DNA of 20,224 bases from assembly GCA_023473405.1 (NCBI GenBank), contig JAMCZD010000152.1:1-20224 (forward strand), in the 5' to 3' direction. Every line of letters starts with the position of its first letter. Position 1 is the first letter of the stretch. Both the position numbers and the translations under genes were made by a program. The notes beneath the pieces were generated by a model. That model worked only from the letters and a program-made list of their open reading frames with translations. It did no database searches and was not told the DNA's origin. This document shows positions 7,933 to 15,770 of the stretch, one piece after another. This stretch comes from Candidatus Omnitrophota bacterium. GTDB lineage: Bacteria; Verrucomicrobiota; Verrucomicrobiia; Limisphaerales; UBA1319.

Positions 7933-7961
7933 TTGTGGCGTGCGGATTTTTCTTTGATAAA
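7933..7961 (+). promoter_or_regulatory. Possible promoter for the dksA-like/rpmG/rpsR cluster
   Basis: In the AT-rich gap before the GTG at 8041, TTGTGG (7933-7938) and GATAAA (7956-7961) are 17 bases apart. The downstream leader of about 75 bases contains a GC hairpin (GGCTTGG 7994-8000 with CCAGGCC 8004-8010). The -35 match is poor. Confidence 0.25.
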
Positions 7962-8040
7962 TTCACGCGCCTCAATGGCGCACGAGTCGGGCCGGCTTGG
8001 CGGCCAGGCCGTTTGTTAGAAACTAAGATAACATTGAACC

Positions 8041-8631
8041 GTGACAACGAAAAAAGTCATAGCTAAAAAGACCGGCGTGACCCCTGAAACGAGGGGTAAA
8101 CCAGCCAATTTGGCCACGGCAGCGGCTATTTTGGGCCAATCGGCGGTGACCCAAGCCCCCGATACAACCGCTCCCGTCAAACCCGAATGGGTTAAATACC
8201 AGCGGATTCTGCTCGATCTACGGGATCGATTGCTCAACCAGATGAGCGGTCTCGCCAAGGAATCCGCCGAGGAAATCAATAGCTACAGCCTGCATATGGC
8301 CGATTCCGGCACGGACAATTTTGATCGTGATTTCGCCCTCAGCCTCCTTTCCTCGGACCAGGATGCCATCTACGAAATTGACGAGGCCCTGAAACGCATC
8401 CAAAAGGGCTCATACGGCATCTGCGAGTTGACCGGACGTCCCATACCGCGCGCGCGGTTGGATGCCATTCCCTGGACCCGCTTTACGGTCGAGGCCCAGT
8501 CCCAGCTCGAAAAAGAAGGCGCCCTTCGCCATCGCCGGCTGGGAACGCTCGGCTCGGTGGACAACGCGGGCTTGGTGGAAGTGGAAGAAGAAGAGGAGGC
8601 CGAGGAAAAGCCCGTTAAAGAAAAAGAGTAA
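8041..8631 (+). CDS. TraR/DksA-family protein lacking most zinc ligands
   Basis: A 196-residue protein of the DksA/TraR family, whose members bind the RNA polymerase secondary channel and modulate transcription. It has a basic Lys/Thr/Ala-rich N-terminus (1-45), a helical region with DNFDRDFAL (92-100) where DksA has its Asp-rich tip, the family segment AIYEIDEALKRIQKGSYGIC (109-128), then TGRPIPRARLDAIPWTRF. The zinc finger is degenerate: the C-x-x-C pairs read C128-x-x-T131 and T149-x-x-A152, so three of four ligands are lost. The C-terminus (180-196) is strongly acidic. The start is GTG with no obvious Shine-Dalgarno. rpmG and rpsR follow closely, suggesting co-transcription and a possible link to ribosome synthesis. 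I am sure of the family and unsure of the role. Confidence 0.87.
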   Translation: MTTKKVIAKKTGVTPETRGKPANLATAAAILGQSAVTQAPDTTAPVKPEWVKYQRILLDLRDRLLNQMSGLAKESAEEINSYSLHMADSGTDNFDRDFALSLLSSDQDAIYEIDEALKRIQKGSYGICELTGRPIPRARLDAIPWTRFTVEAQSQLEKEGALRHRRLGTLGSVDNAGLVEVEEEEEAEEKPVKEKE

Positions 8632-8654
8632 AGAATTTAGAAAGACGAATATTT

Positions 8655-8822
8655 ATGCCCCGAGAACTTGTCACCCTCGAATGCACCGAGGCCCGCAAAG
8701 AAGGCAAAGCGCCTTCGCGCTACGTCACCACCCGCAACAAGAAATTGCACACGGAGAAAATCGAACTCAAGAAGTATAACCCGTTCCTCCGCCGGCATAC
8801 CTTGCATCGCGAAATCAAATAG
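8655..8822 (+). CDS. rpmG: 50S ribosomal protein L33
   Basis: A 55-residue protein that begins MPRELVTLECTEARKEGK and ends FLRRHTLHREIK, matching bacterial L33, a small protein of the large ribosomal subunit near the E site. Only one cysteine (Cys10) is present, so it belongs to the zinc-free (C-minus) form. It sits 23 bases after the DksA-like gene and 5 bases before rpsR, so one transcript is likely. Length is normal. The upstream sequence AGAAAG is only a weak ribosome binding site. Confidence 0.96.
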   Translation: MPRELVTLECTEARKEGKAPSRYVTTRNKKLHTEKIELKKYNPFLRRHTLHREIK

Positions 8823-8827
8823 CTTTT

Positions 8828-9091
8828 ATGCCAAGAAAAACCCATACCGACAAAGGCAAGCCCGGTCGTGGCGGCCGGGGCACATCGATGGATCTGCGCT
8901 CCCCGCGTCCCAAACCCAAGATCGATTTTACCATCGACGCCCTCGATTTTAAAAACGTCAATTTGCTCAGGCAATTCGTCACCGACCAAGGGCGGCTTCT
9001 GCCGCGCAAATACACCGGCCTGCCCGCCCATTATCAGCGGCAGCTCAGCCGCTCGATCAAGCGCGCCCGCCAGATGCTCCTGATGAAATAG
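8828..9091 (+). CDS. rpsR: 30S ribosomal protein S18
   Basis: An 87-residue small-subunit protein that binds next to S6 on the platform. The core LDFKNVNLLRQFVTDQGRLLPRKYTGL (about residues 39-65), followed by HYQRQLSRSIKRARQMLLM, is the S18 signature. A basic Gly/Arg/Lys-rich N-terminal tail of about 30 residues precedes it. The ATG is 5 bases after the rpmG stop with no ribosome binding site of its own, so translation may depend on coupling to rpmG. The usual rpsF and rplI partners are not adjacent. Confidence 0.95.
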   Translation: MPRKTHTDKGKPGRGGRGTSMDLRSPRPKPKIDFTIDALDFKNVNLLRQFVTDQGRLLPRKYTGLPAHYQRQLSRSIKRARQMLLMK

Positions 9092-9454
9092 GTTTCGCAC
9101 AGGCCCGATGGGCGGGTGCATTCCTAGTGCGTTCATGTGAGGGCGAGCCTCCCGGCAAACCGAAACAACGTGGTTTGCAGGGACGCTCGCTTATTGTGGT
9201 TTCAAGGAGCGGTTATCCTGCAACACCAGGTCCGGCAATCGACCGAAGGAAGGGAGGGTGTGTTCGGGGCGCCGCGGGACAGACAAGATTTTTTTGAACG
9301 TTTTCCCGTGAATTTGTCGAAAATTGGCATGGGACTTGACACTTACTGTAATAATTGTGGTGTTGACCCAGGCGACTTCAGCCAAGGTCATCGCGAGCAT
9401 TGGATTGCCGGATGATGGCGAAAAACCGAAGGCCTGGCTTACGGAACCATTGGC
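9092..9454. other. 363-bp intergenic region between rpsR and the Gld-like operon
   Basis: No convincing gene. It contains the inverted repeat at 9143-9190, a T-run at about 9289-9295, and an isolated TTGACA at 9336-9341 without a correctly spaced -10. The start of the four-gene operon must be controlled from here, but I cannot place its promoter. Confidence 0.6.
9143..9190. repeat. 19-bp inverted repeat (REP-like palindrome)
   Basis: The left arm 9143-9161 and right arm 9172-9190 pair at 17 of 19 positions around a 10-base loop. The right arm contains AGGGACGC (9179-9186), also found in the repeats at 14544, 14632 and (one change) 18437. No T-run follows, so it is not an ordinary intrinsic terminator, though it may end or protect the rpsR transcript. 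Confidence 0.8.
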
Positions 9455-10417
9455 ATGATTAAAGTTCAAAATTTAAGCAAAACATTCGGGCCGAAGATTG
9501 CTGTCAACGACATCTCGTTCGAGGTCGAGCGCGGGGAAGTCTTCGGTTTTTTGGGGCCCAACGGCGCGGGCAAATCAACGACTATGCGGATGGTGACGGG
9601 CTTCATTCCCCCGACATCAGGTTCGATCAAGGTCGGCGCCCATGACATGCTTGAACAGCCGATTCAGGCCAAGCGGTTAATCGGGTATCTGCCCGAGAAC
9701 GCCCCGCTCTACGCGGACATGACCGTGCACGGCTTTCTGAGCTTTGCGGCGGAAATGCGCGGGTTCACCGGCGAGGCAAAGAAGAAAGCGGTGCACAGGG
9801 TGGTCGAGATGTGCTTCCTCGAGTCGGTGCTCTACCAGGCCATTGATACGCTCTCCAAAGGCTATCGCCATCGCACCTGCTTTGCACAATCCATTATTCA
9901 TGACCCCGATGTCCTGGTCATGGATGAGCCGACCGACGGCTTGGATCCAAACCAGAAACACGAGGTCCGCGCCTTGATCCGCCACATGGGCGAGAAAAAG
10001 GCGATCGTCTTTTCCACCCACATCCTCGAAGAGGTCGAAGCCGCCTGTTCGCGCGTGCTGATCATTGATCGAGGCCGCATTGTAGCCAACGGCACTCCGG
10101 ACGAATTGAAGCGCAAATCGGAGTTGGCTGGGGCCGTTTCGCTCCTGGTCTCTGTCCATCCTGCCGAAGAGGTCAGAGCCAAGCTCTCCCCGCTTCCCAC
10201 AGTCCGGCGAATTGCCGTGCTGAAAGCCCCCGGCGGCGGCGACATCGTCCGGGCCTTTCCCAAAGCTGGCTCCAAAAACGGGGAACTGGCTCGGAGCGTG
10301 GCGGAAGTAGCGGCCCAGGAAGGTTGGAAAATTCAGGAATTGCACACAGAAGAAGGCCGTTTGGATGAAGTATTTCGGAGCATTACCCTGCCCGAGACGA
10401 CACAGGAGAAACACTAA
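9455..10417 (+). CDS. ABC transporter ATP-binding protein, GldA-like
   Basis: Cytoplasmic ATPase of an ABC-2 type exporter, 320 residues. It carries Walker A GPNGAGKST (34-42), a Q-loop region near GYLPENAPLY (77-86), signature LSKGYRHR (133-140), Walker B VLVMDEP with the D-loop GLD (153-164) and the switch His189 (FSTHIL). The C-terminal 100 residues form the usual regulatory extension. It is the first of four genes in the same order as the GldA-GldF-GldG group; its stop overlaps the next ATG by one base (TAATG). In Bacteroidetes those proteins are tied to gliding, but homologues occur in many non-gliding bacteria, so the transported substrate is unknown. The translation start has no strong Shine-Dalgarno. 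Confidence 0.93.
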   Translation: MIKVQNLSKTFGPKIAVNDISFEVERGEVFGFLGPNGAGKSTTMRMVTGFIPPTSGSIKVGAHDMLEQPIQAKRLIGYLPENAPLYADMTVHGFLSFAAEMRGFTGEAKKKAVHRVVEMCFLESVLYQAIDTLSKGYRHRTCFAQSIIHDPDVLVMDEPTDGLDPNQKHEVRALIRHMGEKKAIVFSTHILEEVEAACSRVLIIDRGRIVANGTPDELKRKSELAGAVSLLVSVHPAEEVRAKLSPLPTVRRIAVLKAPGGGDIVRAFPKAGSKNGELARSVAEVAAQEGWKIQELHTEEGRLDEVFRSITLPETTQEKH

Positions 10418-11160
10418 TGGAAGCCTTTCATAATATCAAGACGGTCGCCAAGCGCGAGTTGAGCGGTTACTTCGCCTCGCCCGTCGCTTATGTCTTTATC
10501 GTCATCTTTCTATTGCTAGCCGGATTTTTCACGTTCATGGTCAGCCGCTTTTTTGCCGGTGAACAGGCCTCCCTGACAGCCTTTTTCATCTGGCATCCAT
10601 GGCTTTACCTATTCCTGGTTCCCGCGGTGGGGATGCGATTGTGGTCGGAGGAACGCCGGTTGGGCACCATGGAGCTGTTGCTTACCATGCCCATCACCAC
10701 CTGGCAGGCCATCGTGGGCAAGTTCATCGCCTCATGGCTGTTCTTGGGATTGGCTTTGGTCCTCACCTTTCCGTTGATCTTGACAGTCAATTACCTCGGG
10801 CATCCGGATAACGGAGTCATCTTTTGCGGTTACGTGGGGAGTTTCATGCTAGCGGGGGGATACCTGGCCGTCAGTTGCATGACCTCGGCGATTACCCGAA
10901 ACCAGGTGGTCAGTTTCATCCTGTCGGTCGTGATCTGCCTTTTCCTTATCCTGGCCGGCTGGCCGCCCGTCACCCAAATGTTGGTGCAATGGGCCAAGCC
11001 CTGGCTGGTCGATGGCGTGGCGGCGTTCAGCGTTATGACCCACTTTGACAGTTTCCAGCGCGGCGTTTTGGATTCGCGCGATTTGTTATTCTTCCTGCTG
11101 GTGATGGGCTTCGCCTTGTTTACCACGGGCATCATCATCCGCGGCCATCGCGCCGGTTAA
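10417..11160 (+). CDS. ABC-2 type permease, GldF-like
   Basis: Integral membrane subunit partnered with the preceding ATPase, 247 residues with about six hydrophobic helices. The family segment RLWSEERRLGTMELLLTMPI follows the second helix (about residues 74-93), and the late HFDSFQRGVLDSRDLLFF motif (about 208-225) is typical of GldF-type permeases. The start codon shares its A with the stop of the ATPase gene, and AGGAGA lies about 8 bases upstream, so translational coupling is likely. The auxiliary protein follows after 41 bases. Confidence 0.92.
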   Translation: MEAFHNIKTVAKRELSGYFASPVAYVFIVIFLLLAGFFTFMVSRFFAGEQASLTAFFIWHPWLYLFLVPAVGMRLWSEERRLGTMELLLTMPITTWQAIVGKFIASWLFLGLALVLTFPLILTVNYLGHPDNGVIFCGYVGSFMLAGGYLAVSCMTSAITRNQVVSFILSVVICLFLILAGWPPVTQMLVQWAKPWLVDGVAAFSVMTHFDSFQRGVLDSRDLLFFLLVMGFALFTTGIIIRGHRAG

Positions 11161-11201
11161 GCCCGATTCACTATCCATAATCCTCTCAATCATTCACGGT
11201 C

Positions 11202-13103
11202 ATGATTAAGAAAAAGCAAATAACGGAGTTCATGTTCTCGACGGTCGGACTGGCCGCCATGTTCCTGATCCTGGTGGCGGTTTACCTGATCGCCGGTGCG
11301 GTCAAAACACGGGTCGATCTGACCCAGGAGAAGCTATACACCCTTTCCGACGGCACCAAGGCGATCCTGCAGAAGCTCGATACGCCGGTTGAAATCCGCT
11401 TCTATTGCAGCCAAAGCACCATGCCGGTCGAACTAAAGCCGCACGCCCAGTGGGTCGAAGACCTCCTCAATGAATACCGCAAGGCTGCCAAGGGCAAAAT
11501 CGAAATCAGGAAGTTCGATCCTCAGCCCGACTCGGACGCCGAGGACTCGGCCAACCTGGACGGCATAGACGGTCAGATGATCAATACCGGCGACAAGGTC
11601 TACCTCGGTATTGCCGTCAGTTGTGCCGATGCCAAGGCAACGATCCCTTTCCTGTCGCCGAGCCGCGAGCGGCTTTTGGAGTATGACATTTCAAGGGCTA
11701 TCTCCCGCGTTATCACCCCGGAAAAACCGGTCATCGGCGTGATGAGCGCCCTGCCGGTCTTCGGCGATTTCAACCCGGCGATGATGCAGATGGGCCGTGC
11801 CCAACGGTCGAATCCATGGATATTCATCAACGAACTGAAGCGTGACTACACCGTCAAAGAGGTCGAGATGACCACCGACAAGATCGACGACGATATCAAG
11901 GTGCTGCTGGTGGTATATCCTCGTGACATCTCCGACAAGGCACAGTTTGCCATCGACCAATTTGTCCTGCGCGGCGGCAAGCTCATCGCTTTCCTGGACC
12001 CGCTCTCCTTTGTTGACAGCCAAAGAAACGCATCGAACCCGATGCAGGGCGCGATGTCCAGCGGCGCCAGCCTCGATAAGCTGTTGAAGGCTTGGGGCAT
12101 AACCTTTAACCAGGAAAAGGTGTTAGCAGACATGAATTATGTCAGCCGCTTGAATCGGGGCGGTCGCGCCGAAGAAGCCCCGGCTGTCCTTTCCCTGACC
12201 CAGGATGCCGTCAATACCAACGACGTGGTGACCAGCCAGATCGACAGCCTGCTGCTGCCATTCGCCGGCGTTTTCAGTGGGACACCCGCCGACGGCTTGA
12301 CCGAGACCGTGCTCTTGAAGTCTTCGACGGACTCCGAATTGGTCGAGAAAATCCTCGCCCAGTTCTCCGGCGAGTCCCTTGCCAAGGATTTCACACCGTC
12401 CGGCAAGGAACAGGCCATCGCCATCCGCTTGACCGGCAAGTTCAAAACGGCCTTTCCCGACGGCAAACCCAAGGATACCGCCGACAACAAGGACAAAGGG
12501 ACAGACACGAAAGAAGCGGCTTCCGAACCGGCGCTCAAGGTGTCCGCCGGGAGCGGGGTCGTTGTGCTGATGGGCGATTCGGACTTTCTCTTCGACCAAG
12601 TCTGTGCCCAGGTGCAGAACTTCTTTGGGCAACAGATTGTCATTCCTCAGAACGGCAACCTGAACCTGGTGGAAAACCTGGTTGATCAAATGGCCGGCGA
12701 CAGCAATCTGATCGCCGTCCGGAGTCGCGCCACGATGAATCGGCCATTCACGGTGGTCAAAAAAATGCAGGCCCAGGCCGAAGAACGGTATCGTACGACC
12801 ATCAAAGACTTGGAAAAGCGCCTGTCGGATACCCAGCAGAAGATGAATGAACTCCAAAGCCAGAAGGAAGGCAACCAGCGCTTTATCCTCTCCCCGGAAC
12901 AGCAGGATGCGATCAAGCGGTTTCGCCAGGACGAAGTCAATGTCAACAAGGAACTTAAAGAGGTACGCAAGAAATTGCGCCGCGATATCGATTCGCTCGA
13001 GACGCGCTTGGAGTGGATCAATATAGCCGGCATGCCGTTCCTGGTGACAATCTCGGGCGTGGTATTGGCGCTCTTTAAACGAAAACGCACAGCCGCAAAA
13101 TGA
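11202..13103 (+). CDS. GldG-like ABC auxiliary protein (ABC_transp_aux family)
   Basis: A 633-residue membrane-anchored protein. One N-terminal helix (about residues 12-34) is followed by the marker RVDLTQEKLYTLSDGTKAIL (38-57). A large extracytoplasmic domain of the DUF4350/ABC_transp_aux type carries VLLVVYPRDIS, FVLRGGKLIAFLDP and VVVLMGDSDFLFD. A charged coiled-coil stretch (about 525-600) and a C-terminal helix (about 605-625) complete it. Residues about 425-450 form a Lys/Asp-rich low-complexity linker. No ATP-binding motif is present, so it probably gives the exporter an envelope-spanning arm. Its stop overlaps the start of the DUF4340 gene by four bases (ATGA). Confidence 0.9.
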   Translation: MIKKKQITEFMFSTVGLAAMFLILVAVYLIAGAVKTRVDLTQEKLYTLSDGTKAILQKLDTPVEIRFYCSQSTMPVELKPHAQWVEDLLNEYRKAAKGKIEIRKFDPQPDSDAEDSANLDGIDGQMINTGDKVYLGIAVSCADAKATIPFLSPSRERLLEYDISRAISRVITPEKPVIGVMSALPVFGDFNPAMMQMGRAQRSNPWIFINELKRDYTVKEVEMTTDKIDDDIKVLLVVYPRDISDKAQFAIDQFVLRGGKLIAFLDPLSFVDSQRNASNPMQGAMSSGASLDKLLKAWGITFNQEKVLADMNYVSRLNRGGRAEEAPAVLSLTQDAVNTNDVVTSQIDSLLLPFAGVFSGTPADGLTETVLLKSSTDSELVEKILAQFSGESLAKDFTPSGKEQAIAIRLTGKFKTAFPDGKPKDTADNKDKGTDTKEAASEPALKVSAGSGVVVLMGDSDFLFDQVCAQVQNFFGQQIVIPQNGNLNLVENLVDQMAGDSNLIAVRSRATMNRPFTVVKKMQAQAEERYRTTIKDLEKRLSDTQQKMNELQSQKEGNQRFILSPEQQDAIKRFRQDEVNVNKELKEVRKKLRRDIDSLETRLEWINIAGMPFLVTISGVVLALFKRKRTAAK

Positions 13104-14521
13104 ACCAGAAACAACTCTATATTCTCATTTTCTTACTGCTCGTAATTGGCGGGACCGGCCTATACGTCTATCGCCACAAGGAGGCCTCCTGGAAATCCGC
13201 CGAAAGCGGTGCCGGGAAGAAACTCCTGGGCGATTTCCCGGTGAATGACGTGGCCCAGGTGGTTATCAAGCAACCAAAAGCCGAGTTGCACCTGGTCAAG
13301 CAGAATGACCTGTGGCGGGTTCAGGAACGCTACGATTACCCGGCCAACTTCACCGAAATCAGCGGATTCATCCGCAAAGCATGGGAATTAAAAGGGGTGC
13401 AACGGGTGGATGTGGGGCCGAGCCAACTGCCCCGGCTGGAATTGGTGAGCCCCGACAAGTCCACCAACTCCCAAGCGGGCACCCTGGTCGAGTTGAAGGA
13501 CAAAAACAATAAACTGCTGGGGTCCTTGTTGCTGGGCAAGAAACACATGCGCGAGTCCAGCGGCGCATCGCCTTTCGGCGATACCGGCGGCTGGCCTGAT
13601 GGCCGGTATATCATGGTCACCAACGGCGCGGCCAAACCCAACGTATGGCTCGTTTCCGATCCGTTCACCAGTATCGAGCCCAAGCCCGATCAATGGCTTA
13701 ACAAGGACTTTTTGAAGGTGGACAAAATCCGTTCCGTGAGTGTCGTGTCAACCAATGCCACCAACGGGTGGACCCTCGCCCGGGAGACCGAGTCCGGCGC
13801 AATGAAGCTGATGGATAAGAAGGACGGCGAGGAACTCGATACCTCGAAAGTCTCCGGCGTCAGCAGCGTTTTGTCGTCCGCAAGTTTTGTTGATGTTCTT
13901 CCACCCGATATCAAGCCCGATGCAACCGGCCTGGACAAGCCTATCAAGGCTACCCTGGAAACCTTCGACAACTTTGACTACCACCTCCAAATCGGTAGAG
14001 AAACCAATTCCGATAACTACCCCGTCCGCGTGACTGTCACCGCTGACCTGCCCAAGGAGCGGGTGGCCGGCAAAGACGAAAAGCCCGAAGAAAAAGCCAA
14101 ATTAGACAAGGAATTCAACGATAAAATGGCCAAGCTCACCGAGAAACTGAACCGGGAAAAGGCCCTCGACAAATGGACTTTCCTTGTCTCGAAGTGGACT
14201 ATCGATCCGCTCCTGAAGCCGCGCTCCGACCTTTTGGTTCCGCCCAAGAAAGAAGAACCCAAAACTCCTGTTGCCCAGCCCGCGAAGAAGGAAGAATCTC
14301 CCGCTGCCAAACCGAACACGTCCGCGGCCAAGATAGCGCCGCCTCCGCCGCCGGCATTGCCCGCGCCGCCAGCGGCATCTTCAACTTCAACCAATGAGCC
14401 CGAGGCTTCGGCTCCATCCGCGGCATCGACTGCTTCAGTTTCTGCTCCGGCTACGACTTCCACCGGAACCAGTTCCAATGCCGCCCCCAAAGAAGCCGAT
14501 CAAAAGACTTCTGCCAAATAG
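13100..14521 (+). CDS. DUF4340 domain-containing membrane-anchored protein
   Basis: A 473-residue protein with one N-terminal helix (QLYILIFLLLVIGGTGLYVY, residues 4-23). A periplasmic DUF4340 region covers about residues 30-395; it includes WRVQERYDYPANFTEISGFI and LLGSLLLGKKHMR. The tail from about 395 is low-complexity, rich in Pro, Ala, Ser and Thr, and probably disordered. The four-base ATGA overlap with the preceding gene implies coupling. DUF4340 proteins are commonly found with GldG-like genes, so it is probably the fourth component of this exporter. Its biochemical role is unknown. A strong terminator follows 22 bases later. Confidence 0.88.
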   Translation: MNQKQLYILIFLLLVIGGTGLYVYRHKEASWKSAESGAGKKLLGDFPVNDVAQVVIKQPKAELHLVKQNDLWRVQERYDYPANFTEISGFIRKAWELKGVQRVDVGPSQLPRLELVSPDKSTNSQAGTLVELKDKNNKLLGSLLLGKKHMRESSGASPFGDTGGWPDGRYIMVTNGAAKPNVWLVSDPFTSIEPKPDQWLNKDFLKVDKIRSVSVVSTNATNGWTLARETESGAMKLMDKKDGEELDTSKVSGVSSVLSSASFVDVLPPDIKPDATGLDKPIKATLETFDNFDYHLQIGRETNSDNYPVRVTVTADLPKERVAGKDEKPEEKAKLDKEFNDKMAKLTEKLNREKALDKWTFLVSKWTIDPLLKPRSDLLVPPKKEEPKTPVAQPAKKEESPAAKPNTSAAKIAPPPPPALPAPPAASSTSTNEPEASAPSAASTASVSAPATTSTGTSSNAAPKEADQKTSAK

Positions 14522-14543
14522 TCCGGCTCCGGTAGTTGCACGT

Positions 14544-14574
14544 AGGGACGCGCTGTCGCGCGTCCCTGTTTTTT
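14544..14574 (+). terminator. Intrinsic terminator of the Gld-like operon
   Basis: A perfect 10-bp stem (AGGGACGCGC 14544-14553 with GCGCGTCCCT 14558-14567), a 4-base loop and six T residues at 14569-14574. The stem is also a member of the AGGGACGC palindrome family found elsewhere in the window. Confidence 0.9.
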
Positions 14575-14603
14575 GTGGGCGCATTCTCAAAAGAGAAAAG
14601 TAG

Positions 14604-14660
14604 GACCCGGTGGAACGAGTTCCTGCCGGTTAGGGACGCTTTCCATGTCGTCCTGATATT
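14604..14660. repeat. Palindromic repeats upstream of the BASS gene
   Basis: Two adjacent elements. The first is an imperfect hairpin centred on GGAAC-GA-GTTCC (14612-14623), flanked by CCGG on each side. The second, at 14631-14660, begins TAGGGACGCTTTCCA and resembles the copy at 18436-18465, with a degenerate second arm. They lie in the 220-bp gap before the gene at 14742; nothing else is recognised in that gap. Confidence 0.65.
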
Positions 14661-14741
14661 GGATAGCTTTCAACGACGTTCCTGAACAGCCGTCCGTTAT
14701 TAATCTGGCTGCGCGATTCGGTTTGGTTTACACAAGGCCGT

Positions 14742-15665
14742 ATGAATCGCGCGCTGAACTGGTTTACCAACCTTTTCCCGATTTGGGTATTACTGGGAGG
14801 CGTCTTGGCGTTGTTTGTGCCCCCACTGTTTGCCTGGTTTCGCGGACAATTCATCGTGTGGGGATTGGCCGTTATCATGCTCGGCATGGGCATCACGCTG
14901 AGCGTCGACGATTTCAAGCGGGTGCTGCTGATGCCGCGCGCGGTCGCGGTCGGCGTGGCCGCACAGTACCTCATCATGCCGTTTCTCGGCCTGGCAATGG
15001 CGCGTCTGCTTCGTTTGGATACGCCGCTGGCGGTGGGGTTGATCCTGGTGGCGTGCTGTCCCGGCGGCACCGCTTCTAACGTGGTCAATTACCTGGCGCG
15101 ATCGGACCTGCCGCTCTCGGTCCTGATGACCATGTGCTCGACATTCGCCGCCATCGTAATGACGCCGTTGCTGACAAAATGGCTGGCGGGGACTTACGTG
15201 CCTGTGGACGCCTGGGCGCTGTTCCTGGACACGGTCAAGGTCGTGCTGGGGCCGGTGGTTATCGGTCTGGCGCTGCATCACGGTTTTCCGCGTTTGACCA
15301 AGGCCGTCCTCCCCATTGCGCCACCGGTTTCCGTGATTACCATTGCCTTGATTTGTTCGAGCATCATCGGGCAGCAGGTTGAACAGATCAAACAGTCTGG
15401 CGGACGGTTGCTCTTGGCGGTGTTTTTGTTGCACGCGGGCGGGTTTGCCCTTGGGCATTTCTTTGCCCGGCTCTTTGGCTACGGCAAAATCATCCGGCGC
15501 ACCATCTCCGTCGAGGTGGGGATGCAGAATTCAGGCCTTGGCGTGGTGCTGGCGCAAAACAATTTTCCCACTATGCCCGCCACCCCGGTGCCATGCGCCA
15601 TTTCCGCAACCTTCCACTCCGTCATCGGCAGTCTGCTCGCCGGTTATTGGCGCTGGCGAAGATAG
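14742..15665 (+). CDS. Bile acid:sodium symporter (BASS) family transporter
   Basis: Inner-membrane sodium-coupled transporter of 307 residues with nine or ten hydrophobic helices. Family motifs are ACCPGGTASNVVNYLARSDLPLSV (from about residue 104, part of the first sodium-binding region) and EVGMQNSGLGVVLAQ (258-272, second crossing region). Bacterial members move organic anions such as 2-keto acids or pantoate rather than bile acids; the substrate here cannot be told. The ATG at 14742 is preceded by AAGG at a short distance and fits the normal N-terminus. It appears monocistronic, between the terminator at 14544 and a convergent flavoprotein gene. Confidence 0.93.
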   Translation: MNRALNWFTNLFPIWVLLGGVLALFVPPLFAWFRGQFIVWGLAVIMLGMGITLSVDDFKRVLLMPRAVAVGVAAQYLIMPFLGLAMARLLRLDTPLAVGLILVACCPGGTASNVVNYLARSDLPLSVLMTMCSTFAAIVMTPLLTKWLAGTYVPVDAWALFLDTVKVVLGPVVIGLALHHGFPRLTKAVLPIAPPVSVITIALICSSIIGQQVEQIKQSGGRLLLAVFLLHAGGFALGHFFARLFGYGKIIRRTISVEVGMQNSGLGVVLAQNNFPTMPATPVPCAISATFHSVIGSLLAGYWRWRR

Positions 15666-15700
15666 GGTCGCATCTCCACATTCCACATTGCCCATACCTG
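15665..15700. repeat. 36-bp dispersed repeat, copy 1
   Basis: Matches 18399-18434 at 31 of 36 positions without gaps. The shared core is CATCTCCACATT, then CACATTG. It begins at the end of the BASS gene. Confidence 0.85.
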
Positions 15701-15740
15701 ATCGGGAACCCTTGAATCAGCCGTATCGGGGGCAGCATAC

Positions 15741-15755
15741 CGGCGGAAACCGCCG
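15741..15755. terminator. Small hairpin between convergent genes, possible terminator
   Basis: CGGCGG-AAA-CCGCCG is a perfect 6-bp stem between the BASS gene (plus) and the flavoprotein gene (minus). There is no clear T-run on either side, so termination is uncertain. Confidence 0.3.
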
Positions 15756-15770
15756 CAGTTTCGATTCGCT

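Noticed and set aside
9336..9354. TTGACA with nearby TAATAA as a promoter for the Gld-like operon
   Set aside because: The two hexamers are only 7 bases apart and no -10-like hexamer occurs 16-19 bases after TTGACA.
9137..9415. Possible small gene (92 codons) in the gap before the Gld-like operon
   Set aside because: It runs through the inverted repeat and a T-rich stretch, has no ribosome binding site and no recognisable protein features.
9677..10414. Minus-strand open frame of 245 codons
   Set aside because: It is fully antisense to the GldA-like ATPase, whose Walker and signature motifs are intact; a shadow of GC-rich codon use.
12123..12857. Minus-strand open frame of 244 codons
   Set aside because: It is antisense to the GldG-like gene, which continues intact through the region.
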